In this document: piece by piece, positions 32,956-43,165 of the stretch
How the letters are laid out: the number at the start of each line of letters is the position of its first letter
Numbering within the stretch: position 1 is the stretch's first letter
Source: Sinorhizobium meliloti
GTDB lineage: Bacteria > Pseudomonadota > Alphaproteobacteria > Rhizobiales > Rhizobiaceae
Length of the DNA stretch: 64,000 nucleotides
Reading direction: 5' to 3'
NCBI RefSeq assembly: GCF_035610345.1
Contig: NZ_CP141212.1
Span: 1,865,976-1,929,975 of the forward strand
Program-made: the position numbers and the translations under genes
Notes under the pieces: generated by a model
The model's input: only the letters and a program-made list of their open reading frames with translations
Databases searched by the model: none
What the model was told of the DNA's origin: nothing

Positions 32956-33570
32956 TCAGATGGAGCTGAGCGTCCAGCCGACGATGTCGGCCGCGACCCT
33001 GGCGAAAGCGGCGTCGAGTGCGGTGACGAAGGCGGGGTTGCCGGCTCCACGCACGGGCACGACGGCGCGGAAGGCCTGCTGTTTGCGGACGGTGCCGTTC
33101 CGGTCGTCCAGTAGCTTGGCGAATATCTCAACGACCGCCGTTGCCGGCCCATCGGTGGATATTTCGAAGGCTCTGAGCTCGGTTATCAATTGATAATCGA
33201 TGGCGAGCCCTTGGCCGGGTTTACCGACGCGAATCCTGCCGGTGTTATCGAAGGTCTGGACGAGCCTGTCCTGCACCATGCGCGGCAGACTGTCTCCCCA
33301 TTGGGCCCTGGCGAGGTATTGCAGTTCCGACCTCGAAAGACGAACGACGATCTGGTCGCTGCCCAGCGTCTTCAGCGCCGTCGGTTCAGGCACGAGAAGC
33401 TGGCGGTTTGTAGCTCCCGGACGCTCCACCGCAGGAACGGACGCCAGACTGAACGTGTCGTTGGCTGCCTGGCGCGAGCCGCACCCCGCCAGCATCGCCG
33501 CCAATGCAAGAACCACCGCAGACCGGGCCCCTCTCGCGCCACGAAAACCTACCAGACCCGGAAAACCCAT
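32956..33570 (-). CDS. ABC-type transport auxiliary lipoprotein (PqiC/LptE-like, Mla operon)
   Basis: This protein of about 204 residues has a lipoprotein signal peptide ending in the lipobox LAGC. It is followed by an ABC-transport auxiliary domain (DUF330/PqiC type) with phrases such as LGSDQIVVRLSRSELQYLA and ITELRAFEI. It is the last gene of the mlaE-mlaF-mlaD operon and probably an outer-membrane lipoprotein that docks the MCE protein. The start at 33570 keeps a normal signal peptide; ATG 33591 is possible. Confidence 0.85.
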   Translation of the reverse strand: MGFPGLVGFRGARGARSAVVLALAAMLAGCGSRQAANDTFSLASVPAVERPGATNRQLLVPEPTALKTLGSDQIVVRLSRSELQYLARAQWGDSLPRMVQDRLVQTFDNTGRIRVGKPGQGLAIDYQLITELRAFEISTDGPATAVVEIFAKLLDDRNGTVRKQQAFRAVVPVRGAGNPAFVTALDAAFARVAADIVGWTLSSI

Positions 33571-33651
33571 ACGCCAAATATCCCCTAGCAACGCGGCGCC
33601 GTTCAGCTTCCCGCCCTCAACGCAACCTGCCCGCGACCGTCGATAAACGAA

Positions 33652-35028
33652 TCACCGACGCGTGCGGCCATCATATTGCTTAACCGTTTCGCCGCCGAAC
33701 AGAAGCCGCTGCGGATTTTTATCGAACTCGGAAATCGTATTCTGCAGGCTTTGAACCGTGCGACGCGTGTCGCCGACGAGCGCCTCGACGTCCCGCAGTC
33801 CCGAATTGGAGAAACGCTTGAGATTTTCGGCTATGGGGCCCAGTTGCGCATTCAGGTTCTCCGCCACCCGCCGAAAGGACTCGAGCGTTTCGCGTGCCTG
33901 CGCAGAAAGCGACGGAGCGTCCGCGTCGCCGAGGAAGCCGTCGATCTTCACCAGGATGCTGTCGACCCGGTTCGATGCCGCATTCAGCTTGTTGGACATT
34001 TGCGTGAAATCGGTGATCGTCTGATCGATGTCCCCCTGCCGGGCGGAAATCTTTTCGGCAAAGTCCGAAACCTGCGCGGCGATCTTGCGGGCGTCCGCAC
34101 TCGCGGCCGTGATATCGTTGACGACCAGCCCGACCTTCTGCGCGTCGACGGCAGCCACCAGTGTATCGACCCGCTTCAACGTCTGTTGCGCGCTCTTGCC
34201 GAACTGATCGTAGGTTTCCACCGTGCGCCGGAATCCGGCGATCGCTTCCGATACCCCGCCTGAAGCATCCTTCAGATTGTTGCTCACCTGCTCGGCATTG
34301 CTGACGATGTTGTCTATCTTCTTCGGGTCGACCGACTTGATCAGCCTGTCCGCGCTCGCAAGCGTATCATCGAGCTTCTTCGATGCTGCATTGACGGAAC
34401 CGGACAGTTGTTCGACGCTTTTCAGGAACTGGTCGATCGCACCGGAATTGTCCGCCAGCGCCTTGGAAAAGCGCTCCGCGTTGCCGATGGTGGCCGTCAG
34501 CGGACCACGCACGTCGGTGACGAAGCTCTGAATATCCGTGATCGCCGAATTCGCGCGGTCGAGGATCTGGTCCGCGGTGGCCAGCAGGCTGGTGACGCTC
34601 GACTGATCGGCAAGGATATGCGCCTGGGTGCCGTTTTCCAGCGCGGTCTTGAGGATATTCTCGTCCCCCTTGCGACCGCCGCTGAGTTCGATATAGGCCG
34701 CTCCCGTCAGCCCCTGCACCTCGAGCGTCGCCGTTGTGGATTTCATGACCGGCGCATCGGCCGAGACTTCGGTGATCGCAATCGAATAGCGAGGATCGTT
34801 GGCATCGATCGCAAGATTGCGCACGCTGCCGACGTTGATGCCGTTGAAGCGCACCGGTGAGCCCACCGACAGACCGTTGGCCGATCCGGGAATGTTGACG
34901 ACGAGTTCGACCATCTGGCCGGTTCGGCCATATTGCGACATCCAATACACGAAGCCGAAGGCCGCGGCGATGACCAGGACGGTGAAGAAGCCGACAATGG
35001 CATAATTCGCTTTAGTTTCCATCGGCAT
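33652..35028 (-). CDS. mlaD: MlaD-like MCE protein, long coiled-coil form
   Basis: This 458-residue protein has an N-terminal transmembrane anchor (about residues 9-29) and one MCE domain (about 38-115, with PGSANGLSVGSPVRFNGI). The long C-terminal region is predicted to be helical (about 150-440). MCE proteins bind phospholipid and bridge the envelope. E. coli MlaD has under 190 residues, so the extra helical region is likely to form a tube, as in PqiB. ATG 35028 or 35022 could be the start; the latter gives the familiar METKANYAIVG. It sits between mlaF and the lipoprotein gene. Confidence 0.9.
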   Translation of the reverse strand: MPMETKANYAIVGFFTVLVIAAAFGFVYWMSQYGRTGQMVELVVNIPGSANGLSVGSPVRFNGINVGSVRNLAIDANDPRYSIAITEVSADAPVMKSTTATLEVQGLTGAAYIELSGGRKGDENILKTALENGTQAHILADQSSVTSLLATADQILDRANSAITDIQSFVTDVRGPLTATIGNAERFSKALADNSGAIDQFLKSVEQLSGSVNAASKKLDDTLASADRLIKSVDPKKIDNIVSNAEQVSNNLKDASGGVSEAIAGFRRTVETYDQFGKSAQQTLKRVDTLVAAVDAQKVGLVVNDITAASADARKIAAQVSDFAEKISARQGDIDQTITDFTQMSNKLNAASNRVDSILVKIDGFLGDADAPSLSAQARETLESFRRVAENLNAQLGPIAENLKRFSNSGLRDVEALVGDTRRTVQSLQNTISEFDKNPQRLLFGGETVKQYDGRTRR

Positions 35029-35112
35029 TACCTACCTTTGCGGTCCTTGCCGCCTGTTCATGTATTCTGCGAGCAGGCTTGCCGTAGCTCCCCCGCCTCC
35101 CGCATTCTCGTC

Positions 35113-35922
35113 TCAATCCTGCTCGCGCACGATCGCTCTTGCGCGCTTGCCCCGGAAATAAGACTTCACCCAGGGCTCGTCACAGGCGAGCATATCCTCG
35201 ATGGTGCCTTCGACGAGAACGCGCTTGTTGCCGAGCACCGCGATCCGGTCACAGACCGAAAACAGGCTGTCCAGATCGTGCGTCACCATATACACGGTCA
35301 ATCCAAGCGTGTCCCGCAGCTTGGCGATCAACTCGTCGAACTCCGCGGCGCCGATCGGATCGAGTCCGGATGTCGGCTCATCGAGAAAGACGAGATCGGG
35401 ATCGAGCGCAAGCGCGCGCGCAAGCGCCGCGCGCTTGATCATGCCGCCGGAAAGCTCCGAGGGGTATTTCTCCGCGGCCTCCGGTGCGAGGCCGACCAGT
35501 TCGATTTTCAGGCGCGCGAGTTCGTCCATCAGGTCCTGCGGCAGATCCAGATATTCGCGCATCGGCACCTGGATGTTCTCACGCACCGTCAGGGCCGAGA
35601 AAAGCGCGCCGTGCTGGAACAGCACGCCGAGGCGCATATCGAGTGCGATGCGCTCGGCCTCGCCCATTTTGTCGTAGTCGGCGCCAAGAATTTCGATCGT
35701 GCCGGAACGCTTCGGCAGAAGCCGAAGGACCGTGCGCATCAGTACGGACTTTCCGGTACCCGAGGCGCCGACGAAGCCGAGGATTTCACCACGCAGCACT
35801 TCGAGATTGAGATTGTCGAGAACCACATGGTCTCCGAAGCCGACGGTCAGATCGCGCACGGAGAGAACCGCCTCTCGCTTCTCCCCCGCATCCGCTTGCT
35901 TTTCGATGACCGCTTGAACCAT
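35113..35922 (-). CDS. mlaF: MlaF-like ABC ATPase
   Basis: This 269-residue ATPase has Walker A GASGTGKS, the signature-like ELSGGMIKRAALARAL, and Walker B LVFLDEPTSGLD, and belongs to the Mla/Ttg2A family. It powers phospholipid movement through MlaE. It lies 11 bp after mlaE and 84 bp before mlaD. A final segment, VKSYFRGKRA, is typical of the family. Confidence 0.93.
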   Translation of the reverse strand: MVQAVIEKQADAGEKREAVLSVRDLTVGFGDHVVLDNLNLEVLRGEILGFVGASGTGKSVLMRTVLRLLPKRSGTIEILGADYDKMGEAERIALDMRLGVLFQHGALFSALTVRENIQVPMREYLDLPQDLMDELARLKIELVGLAPEAAEKYPSELSGGMIKRAALARALALDPDLVFLDEPTSGLDPIGAAEFDELIAKLRDTLGLTVYMVTHDLDSLFSVCDRIAVLGNKRVLVEGTIEDMLACDEPWVKSYFRGKRARAIVREQD

Positions 35923-35933
35923 GTTCGCCTACC

Positions 35934-37073
35934 TCAGAAATCGATTGCCGCGTAGAACATGGCGAACAATCCGTCGATCAGAATCACGACGAATATCGAT
36001 TTGACGACGGAGGAGGTCACACGCCGCCCGAGCGACTCGGCGCTGCCGCCGACCTTCAGTCCCTCGACTGCGGCAACGACGCCGATGATCAGGGCCATAA
36101 AGGGGGCCTTGATCATACCGGCCGCGACCGAGGAGAAATCGACAGCTTCCTGCAGCCGCGCCAAAAAGGTCGGGATTGTGATGTCGGAATAGGCCCATGC
36201 CACCATGGCGGCGCCGGCAAGGGCGGCGAAGTTCGCAATGATCGTCAGGAGCGGCAAGACAATCGTCAGCGCCACGAGACGCGGAAAGACGAGAACGCCG
36301 ACCGGACTCAAGCCCATGACCTTGAGCGCGTCGACCTCTTCGCGCATCTTCATGGAGCCGATCTCGGCGGTAATCGCGCTGCCCGACCGGCCGGCGATCA
36401 TGATCGCGGTCAGCAACACGCCGATCTCGCGCAATTGCAGGATGCCGACGAGATCGACGACGAAAATTTCCGCTCCGAAAGAGCGGAGCTGGAACGCTCC
36501 CTGTTGCGCGATGATGGCGCCGATCAGGAACGACATCAGGGTGATGATGGGCGTCGCCATGACGCCCATGCGGTCGATCTGATGGACGATCGCAGCAGGC
36601 GAGACGCCCGCGTGACGCCCGAGCTTCATCTGCGCACCGCGTACCGCAGACCCCAGGATGTACATGGCCGCGACCGTGTCGGTCCAGATGGAGACCGTCA
36701 GCTCACCCACGGGCGTAAACAGCCGCTGAAAAAGCGGCATCCTGGTCCCACTCTCTTCCGGGCTGCGCAGTTGCTTCGGCAGTGCGCGGACCAGTTCGGC
36801 ATAACGCTCGCCGCCCGTGAACCGAACGTCGTCGGCTGTCCCGTGCATGAAGCGGCGAATGATCCATGCACCGGCGGTGTCCATCGCGGTGATGCCGGAG
36901 AAGTCAAACTCGCTCTGCCCATCGGAGGGCTTTTCAAGCCGCTTCAGCTTGGCGGCCATCTCCTCCGCGGTCTCGTGCCGCCAGTCGCCGCTGAACACAT
37001 AGCGCCGACCGTTTCCGGCGGCGCCCTCATCGACGACGACGTCGGCAGCGGTCTCTGTTTGGGCACGCGTCAC
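35934..37073 (-). CDS. mlaE: MlaE-like permease with N-terminal STAS domain
   Basis: This 379-residue protein combines an N-terminal STAS domain (about residues 20-105; FDFSGITAMDTAGAWIIRRF) with an MlaE/YrbE permease. The permease has EIGSMKMREEVDALKVMG and about six hydrophobic segments. In enterics the STAS partner MlaB is a separate protein; here it is fused to the permease. It is the first gene of the operon mlaE-mlaF-mlaD-lipoprotein, whose promoter lies in 37074-37258. Confidence 0.92.
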   Translation of the reverse strand: MTRAQTETAADVVVDEGAAGNGRRYVFSGDWRHETAEEMAAKLKRLEKPSDGQSEFDFSGITAMDTAGAWIIRRFMHGTADDVRFTGGERYAELVRALPKQLRSPEESGTRMPLFQRLFTPVGELTVSIWTDTVAAMYILGSAVRGAQMKLGRHAGVSPAAIVHQIDRMGVMATPIITLMSFLIGAIIAQQGAFQLRSFGAEIFVVDLVGILQLREIGVLLTAIMIAGRSGSAITAEIGSMKMREEVDALKVMGLSPVGVLVFPRLVALTIVLPLLTIIANFAALAGAAMVAWAYSDITIPTFLARLQEAVDFSSVAAGMIKAPFMALIIGVVAAVEGLKVGGSAESLGRRVTSSVVKSIFVVILIDGLFAMFYAAIDF

Positions 37074-37258
37074 GTGATATCGGTCTTTCAGTTCGTTCTC
37101 CGCATAGTCTCTTAAACCAGAATCGATTTGATGACAAAATCATGCGGGAATTCAAAGTCGTACAGTGCCCTTGGTGCGACAGAAATGACACAATGGGCCG
37201 GAAGCTTCGCGAAAGTCCGCCATCCGCGGTCCGGAGCGTATGAAGTCAAGGGGTCCCT

Positions 37259-38242
37259 ATGCCGATTTCTCTTACAGCCACCGTCGAACATTTCCCGATC
37301 GCCGGGGCATTCACCATTTCGCGCGGCTCGAAAACCACGGCAAGCGTCGTCACCTGCCGCGTTACCGACGGCGAGCTATCGGGTTGGGGTGAGTGCGTTC
37401 CCTATGCGCGCTACGGCGAATCGGTCGAGTCGGTGCTGAGCGCCATCGAGACCGTACGACTGCTCATCGAAGAGGGTATGACACGCACGGACCTGCAGAA
37501 GGCGATGAAGGCCGGCGCCGCTCGAAACGCGGTCGACTGCGCCCTGTGGGATCTCGAGGCAAAGCGCAGTGGAAGCTCCGCTGCCGCGCTCGCCGGAATA
37601 GCCGGCCCGACGCCTTTGACCACCGCCTACACCTTATCGCTCGGCGAACCGGAGGAGATGAGGGCCCAGGCCGAGAAACACGCCCATCGGGCGCTTCTCA
37701 AGGTGAAAGTCGGAACGGAAGACGACACGGCGCGCATTCGCGCCGTCAGGAGCGGCGCGCCGGCGAGCCGCATCATTCTCGACGCCAATGAGGGATGGAC
37801 GGCAGCCAACCTTACGGCCCATTTCACCGCCTGCGCCGAGAACGGCATCAGCCTCATCGAACAGCCGCTGCCGGCCGGCCGCGACGAGATACTCGCCTCC
37901 CTGCCCCGCCCCGTACCCATCTGCGCCGACGAAAGCGTGCATGCCACGGAGGACCTCGAAAGGCTCGTCGGCCGCTACGATGCGGTCAACATCAAACTCG
38001 ACAAGACCGGAGGGCTGACCGAGGCCCTGCGCATGCGCGCCGCGGCCGAAGCCCTCGGCCTGAAGATCATGGTCGGCTGCATGGTCGGCAGTTCCCTCGC
38101 CATGGCGCCGGCGGTGCTTGTCGCGCAGGGCGCCGATTTCGTGGATCTCGACGGACCGCTGCTGCTTTCGAAAGACCGCACCCCGGGCCTTCGCTACGAG
38201 GCCTCGCTCGTCTTTCCGCCGGAGGCCAGCCTCTGGGGCTGA
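37259..38242 (+). CDS. Enolase-superfamily dipeptide (L-Ala-D/L-Glu) epimerase-like protein
   Basis: This 327-residue member of the muconate-lactonizing subgroup has catalytic lysines in the KxK motif (LLKVKVG) and NIKLDKTGG. Metal ligands are in IILDANEGW, LIEQPLPA and ICADESVH. It resembles YcjG/AEE proteins that epimerise dipeptides released during murein recycling. Related rhizobial enzymes have been assigned N-acetyl-D-glutamate racemase activity, so the substrate is uncertain. It is divergent from the mla operon and overlaps the convergent MFS pseudogene by 49 bp. Confidence 0.85.
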   Translation: MPISLTATVEHFPIAGAFTISRGSKTTASVVTCRVTDGELSGWGECVPYARYGESVESVLSAIETVRLLIEEGMTRTDLQKAMKAGAARNAVDCALWDLEAKRSGSSAAALAGIAGPTPLTTAYTLSLGEPEEMRAQAEKHAHRALLKVKVGTEDDTARIRAVRSGAPASRIILDANEGWTAANLTAHFTACAENGISLIEQPLPAGRDEILASLPRPVPICADESVHATEDLERLVGRYDAVNIKLDKTGGLTEALRMRAAAEALGLKIMVGCMVGSSLAMAPAVLVAQGADFVDLDGPLLLSKDRTPGLRYEASLVFPPEASLWG

Positions 38243-39418
38243 AGATACCAGCCGAGGAACGTGAAAAGGCAGCCGGAAAGCGCGACCACCGACATGGAGT
38301 AGAAGCCGTCGACGCCGAACCAGGCGTAGAAATAGCCCGACAGAAAGGTGAAGATCGCCGTGAAGATGCCGGTATAGAAAAAGTAAAGCCCCTGCGCCGA
38401 CGCCTCCTGCTCCTCCGCGACACGTTCGACCAGCTTATGCTGCATGCCCGTATGCATGATCGCATAGGTGAAGGCGTGGAAGCACTGCAGAACGAAATAG
38501 CCCGAGAAGCCGAGATCCATCGGAAAAATCAGCCAGCGCACGACCGCGAGCAGGCAGCCGGAGAAAATCATCGTCCAGACGCTGAACCGGCGGACGATCG
38601 CCCTGGCAAGGAAGAACATCAGCACTTCCGCTGCGACGCCGGCACTCCAGAGAATACCGATCTGCGTGCCGCTGTAGCCTATATGCTGCCAGTAGATGGC
38701 GGAGAAGGCGAAGAGCATCGCATGGCTGCTGTTGACCAGCGTCACGCCGACCAAAAGCAGTTGCAGGTCCGCCTGGCGCAGCGATTGCGGCGGCGGCTCG
38801 GTGATTGCGGTAATCGGTGATGGCCTGCGCGGACGGCCGACACGCGGCGCGGCCACCGCCAACAGTATGGTGAGCGCGAAGCCTGCCGCCATTGCGGGCA
38901 GGACCATCTGCCCGCCGACGACTCCGATCAGCCAGCCACCCAGCATCGTCGCCCCGATAAAGGCGACCGATCCCCAGACACGCATCTGCGCATAGTCGAA
39001 TCCCCAGCGCCGCACGCCCGAAAGTGCTATCGCCTCAACGATCGGCACATAGGGCGAATAAACCGCCGATTGCAGCGTGTAGATGACGAGCACCGGCCAG
39101 AAGCTCTGCGCATAGAAAAGAACGATTGCCCCGGCGAAGGACAGGATGCCCGACCAGATCAGGACGATCGCCCCGCTCCCCGATTCGGTCTGCGAGAACG
39201 CCCGCCAGCGGTGCGGTGATCACCCGGACGAACATCGGAACAGCAAGCACTATGCCGATTTCGAAGTCGCTGAGCGACAGGCGGCTCAGCCAGACCGGAA
39301 AGTACGGCATCGCGAAACCGTTGACGATCAGCGGCGCTGAGAAGAGAAGCGCGATGCGGAGTGCGAAATGGCGCGGCGGGGGGCCCGCGACGAATGCGGG
39401 AGCAGATGACGGAATCAT
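38194..39418 (-). pseudogene. MFS transporter (HcaT/3-phenylpropionate type) with a frameshift
   Basis: The N-terminal part (39418 to about 39172) starts MIPSSAPAFVAGPPPRHFAL and has three helices. It loses frame after ADRIGERG. The correct continuation, AIVLIWSGILSFAGAIVLF, lies in the next frame and runs to 38194 with about nine more helices. One missing base in the C-run at 39171-39174 (G-run on the coding strand) would explain the break. No other lesion is seen. Either the gene is newly inactivated or phase-variable, or this is a sequencing error. The family contains HcaT and LacY-like permeases. Confidence 0.8.
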
Positions 39419-39555
39419 GGAGGGACCTGATGGCTGTGGGCCACCATTAACACAACCGCGCGTGTGTTTGCCATCGGCTCGTCGTCACCGCGGACGCTTG
39501 TCCACCGGAACGATAGTCAGACCCTTCCGCGGCTTTTCCTTGACCCGCAAATCAC

Positions 39556-40401
39556 TCAGGCGGCCTGGGGTGCAAGCCGCCTGACGGGCATTGTCTCGGC
39601 TTCGCCGGCTCGCTGCCCAGCGGCGCTGTCGCCGCGCATCTGGTGCCAGGTGATGAGCTCCATCGTGCCGTCGTGATGCTCGGCGATCGCCGTGCAGCTC
39701 TCCACCCAGTCGCCCGTGTTGATGTACTTGATGCCTTCGATGTCTTCGATGACCGCATGATGGATGTGGCCGCAGATCACCCCTTGCGCGTCGTGACGAC
39801 GGGCTTCCTCGGTCACGACTTTCTGGAACTCGCCAATGAAGTTCACCGCGTGTTTGACCTGCAGCTTGGCCCAGGAGGAAAACGACCAGTAAGGCATGTC
39901 GAGACGACGACGTATGGCCGCAAGGCCAATATTGATGGCGATTGCCATGTCGTAGGCCCAGTCGCCGAGATAGGCGAGAACGCGTGCGTTGCGCACGACC
40001 ACGTCGAACTCGTCCCCGTGCAGCACGAGATAGGTCCGCCCGTCCGCACCCTTGTGGAGATAGCGTTGCGCCACTTCGATACCGCCGAAATGAACGCCCG
40101 GAAACTCCCGGAGGAACTCGTCGTGATTACCGGGGATGTAGATGATGCGCGTGCCTTTTCGTGCCTTGCGCAGAAGCTTCTGGACCACGTCGTTGCAGGA
40201 CTGCGGCCAGTACCAGCTGCGTTTGAGACGCCAGCCGTCCACGATATCCCCGACCAGAATGATCGTCTCCGCCTCGTGGTGCCGCAGGAAATCCAGAAGA
40301 AAGTCCGTCTTGGCCGCTTTCGAGCCCAGATGAACATCGGAAATGAAAAGCGTGCGCAGTTTCAGAACGGAATTCTGTTGGTATGCCGATGCCGCCGCCA
40401 T
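39556..40401 (-). CDS. LpxH-like UDP-2,3-diacylglucosamine diphosphatase family metallophosphoesterase
   Basis: This protein of about 281 residues has all calcineurin-like motifs: ISDVHLGS, VGDIVDGW, IPGNHDE, VLHGDEFD, and GHIHHA. It matches the LpxH-like branch found in alphaproteobacteria, where the canonical lipid A hydrolase is usually LpxI. The true substrate may therefore be a different phospholipid or UDP-sugar. The start at 40401 (MAAASAYQQNSV) is preferred over 40440. It is divergent from dme. Confidence 0.85.
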   Translation of the reverse strand: MAAASAYQQNSVLKLRTLFISDVHLGSKAAKTDFLLDFLRHHEAETIILVGDIVDGWRLKRSWYWPQSCNDVVQKLLRKARKGTRIIYIPGNHDEFLREFPGVHFGGIEVAQRYLHKGADGRTYLVLHGDEFDVVVRNARVLAYLGDWAYDMAIAINIGLAAIRRRLDMPYWSFSSWAKLQVKHAVNFIGEFQKVVTEEARRHDAQGVICGHIHHAVIEDIEGIKYINTGDWVESCTAIAEHHDGTMELITWHQMRGDSAAGQRAGEAETMPVRRLAPQAA

Positions 40402-40645
40402 GCCAGCCTCATCCTGGTTTAGCCGTTTCACGACCGTCAAAATCAGACTCGTGTTTCAGGAAGATGACATGGGACGCGGAGCATGCAGCAAGCGCCGCGT
40501 AGCCATGCCTGGAAAGAACCGCGTCGAAACTGTACCTGCCGGGCGATTCATGCCAAAAGGCACGACATCGATCAGCACCGGACGTGAGTGCGATTTCATA
40601 ACCGCGCTCTCGGGTCCCACGCAAGAATTCAAGGAATGCAAAGGC

Positions 40646-42958
40646 ATGAACACGGGCGATAAAGCGAAATCCCAGGCCGTTCCCGCCAGCGGAGACATCG
40701 ATCAGCAGGCACTCTTCTTCCATCGCTATCCTCGCCCCGGCAAGCTCGAGATCCAGCCGACCAAGCCACTCGGGAATCAGCGCGACCTGGCGCTCGCCTA
40801 TTCGCCGGGGGTCGCCGCACCTTGCCTCGCCATCAAGGACAATCCCGAGACCGCCGCCGATTTCACCGCCCGCGCCAATCTCGTCGCCGTGGTATCCAAC
40901 GGCACAGCCGTTCTCGGCCTTGGCAATATCGGTCCCCTGGCCTCCAAACCCGTGATGGAGGGGAAGGCCGTTCTCTTCAAGAAGTTCGCGGGGATCGACG
41001 TCTTCGACATCGAGATCGACGCACCGACGGTCGATCGGATGGTCGACGTCATCTCGGCGCTGGAGCCGACCTTCGGCGGCATCAATCTCGAGGACATCAA
41101 AGCTCCCGAATGTTTCGAGGTGGAGCGGCGTCTGCGCGAGAAAATGGAAATACCGGTCTTCCACGACGACCAGCACGGGACCGCGATCATCGTCGCTGCC
41201 GCCGTCCTGAACGGCCTGGAACTTGCCGGCAAGGACATTACCGAGGCCAAGATCGTGGCCTCCGGTGCCGGGGCGGCGGCGCTTGCCTGCCTCAACCTCC
41301 TCGTCACGCTGGGCGCCAAGCGCGAAAACATCTGGGTCCACGACATCGAAGGTCTCGTCTACAAAGGGCGCGAGGCCCTGATGGACGAGTGGAAAGCCGT
41401 CTACGCGCAGGAGAGCGACAATCGTGTGCTCGCCGACAGCATCGGCGGAGCCGACGTGTTTCTGGGGCTCTCGGCCGCCGGCGTTCTCAAGCCTGAACTG
41501 TTGGCCCGGATGGCCGAAAAGCCCCTGATCATGGCGCTGGCCAATCCTACGCCGGAGATCATGCCCGAAGTGGCCCGCGCCGCGCGCCCCGATGCCATGA
41601 TCTGCACCGGACGCTCGGATTTTCCGAACCAGGTCAACAATGTCCTCTGTTTCCCGCATATCTTCCGTGGCGCGCTCGATTGCGGCGCACGCACCATCAA
41701 CGAAGAGATGAAGATGGCGGCGGTGCGCGCGATAGCAGGCCTTGCCCGCGAGGAGCCGTCGGATGTCGCCGCGCGCGCCTATTCCGGCGAAACGCCCGTC
41801 TTCGGCCCCGATTACCTGATCCCTTCGCCTTTCGATCAGCGGCTGATCCTGCGGATTGCGCCGGCCGTGGCAAAGGCTGCAGCCGAAAGCGGCGTCGCCA
41901 CGCGTCCGATCCAGGACTTCGACGCCTATCTCGACAAGCTCAACCGTTTCGTCTTCCGCTCCGGCTTCATCATGAAACCGGTCTTTGCTGCAGCGAAGAA
42001 TGCGACGAAGAACCGCGTCATCTTCGCCGAGGGCGAAGATGAGCGGGTGCTGCGGGCCGCCCAGGTTCTGCTGGAGGAAGGCACAGCCAAGCCGATCCTG
42101 ATCGGCCGCCCGCAAATCATCGAGACCCGACTGCGGCGCTACGGCCTCAGAATCCGGCCCGACGTCGATTTCGAGGTCGTCAATCCCGAAGGCGACCCGC
42201 GCTATCGCGACTATGTCGATGATTATTTCGCCCTCGTCGGGCGGCTCGGCGTGATTCCCGAGGCGGCCCGCACGATCGTGCGCACGAATACGACGGTCAT
42301 CGGTGCGCTCGCCGTCAAGCGCGGCGAGGCGGACGCGCTGATCTGCGGGGTCGAGGGACGCTACAGCAAGCATTTGCGCGATGTATCGCAGATCATCGGC
42401 AAGCGTCCGGGCGTACTCGACTTCTCGGCGCTCAGCCTCCTGATCTCACAACGCGGCGCGACTTTCTTTACCGATACCTATGTGAGCTTCAGCCCGAGCG
42501 CAGAGGAGATCGCTCAGACGACGGTGATGGCTGCAAACGAAATCCGCCGCTTCGGCATCACGCCGCGTGCCGCCCTCGTCTCCCATTCGAACTTCGGCTC
42601 GCGCGATTCCGAGAGCGCTTTCAAGATGCGCACCGCACTGCAGCTCGTGCGCGAGCTAGCCCCCGATCTGGAGGTGGACGGAGAAATGCATGGCGATTCC
42701 GCCATCTCCGAGGTCCTGCGCCAACGCGTGATGCCGGACAGCACGCTGAACGGCGAAGCGAATCTGCTCGTCTTCCCCAATCTCGATGCCGCCAACATCA
42801 CGCTCGGCGTGGTCAAAACCATGACGGACAGCCTGCATGTCGGCCCGATCCTTCTGGGCTCGGCGCTGCCGGCGCATATCCTGTCGCCGTCCGTTACCTC
42901 GCGCGGCGTCGTCAATATGGCGGCGCTGGCCGTCGTCGAATCGAGCCATCCCGTCTGA
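40646..42958 (+). CDS. dme: NAD-dependent malic enzyme with C-terminal phosphotransacetylase-like domain
   Basis: The product has 770 residues. The N-terminal malic enzyme domain (about 1-430) has [22 protein letters not shown] and the nucleotide fold motif [10 protein letters not shown]. The C-terminal phosphotransacetylase-like domain (about 445-770) has [13 protein letters not shown]. It oxidatively decarboxylates malate to pyruvate. In S. meliloti Dme (NAD-type) is essential for nitrogen-fixing bacteroids, while Tme (NADP-type) is not. Assignment to Dme rather than Tme rests on length and on the sinR-sinI neighbours. The start at ATG 40646 is preceded by AAGGAATGCAAAGG. Confidence 0.92.
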   Translation: MNTGDKAKSQAVPASGDIDQQALFFHRYPRPGKLEIQPTKPLGNQRDLALAYSPGVAAPCLAIKDNPETAADFTARANLVAVVSNGTAVLGLGNIGPLASKPVMEGKAVLFKKFAGIDVFDIEIDAPTVDRMVDVISALEPTFGGINLEDIKAPECFEVERRLREKMEIPVFHDDQHGTAIIVAAAVLNGLELAGKDITEAKIVASGAGAAALACLNLLVTLGAKRENIWVHDIEGLVYKGREALMDEWKAVYAQESDNRVLADSIGGADVFLGLSAAGVLKPELLARMAEKPLIMALANPTPEIMPEVARAARPDAMICTGRSDFPNQVNNVLCFPHIFRGALDCGARTINEEMKMAAVRAIAGLAREEPSDVAARAYSGETPVFGPDYLIPSPFDQRLILRIAPAVAKAAAESGVATRPIQDFDAYLDKLNRFVFRSGFIMKPVFAAAKNATKNRVIFAEGEDERVLRAAQVLLEEGTAKPILIGRPQIIETRLRRYGLRIRPDVDFEVVNPEGDPRYRDYVDDYFALVGRLGVIPEAARTIVRTNTTVIGALAVKRGEADALICGVEGRYSKHLRDVSQIIGKRPGVLDFSALSLLISQRGATFFTDTYVSFSPSAEEIAQTTVMAANEIRRFGITPRAALVSHSNFGSRDSESAFKMRTALQLVRELAPDLEVDGEMHGDSAISEVLRQRVMPDSTLNGEANLLVFPNLDAANITLGVVKTMTDSLHVGPILLGSALPAHILSPSVTSRGVVNMAALAVVESSHPV

Positions 42959-43165
42959 GGGATGGCGCGCCTCCTTATTGGCGATGGAGGGCAAAAAAAC
43001 GCTGCTTCCAGGGGAACCGACGCGGCCGCGCTGGCGATATTAGGCTCAAAACTCAACTTATGATTGTATAGACCGGATTACTGCACCGTTTATGAAATAT
43101 TGCACTAGACAAAACCGGCCGCCGTAAACCATGTTTATTATAGGGGCAAGTTTCGGTGTTACGGC

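Noticed and set aside
40409..42373. 654-codon antisense frame over dme
   Set aside because: The sense strand encodes a complete two-domain malic enzyme; the antisense product has no recognisable motif and no ribosome binding site.
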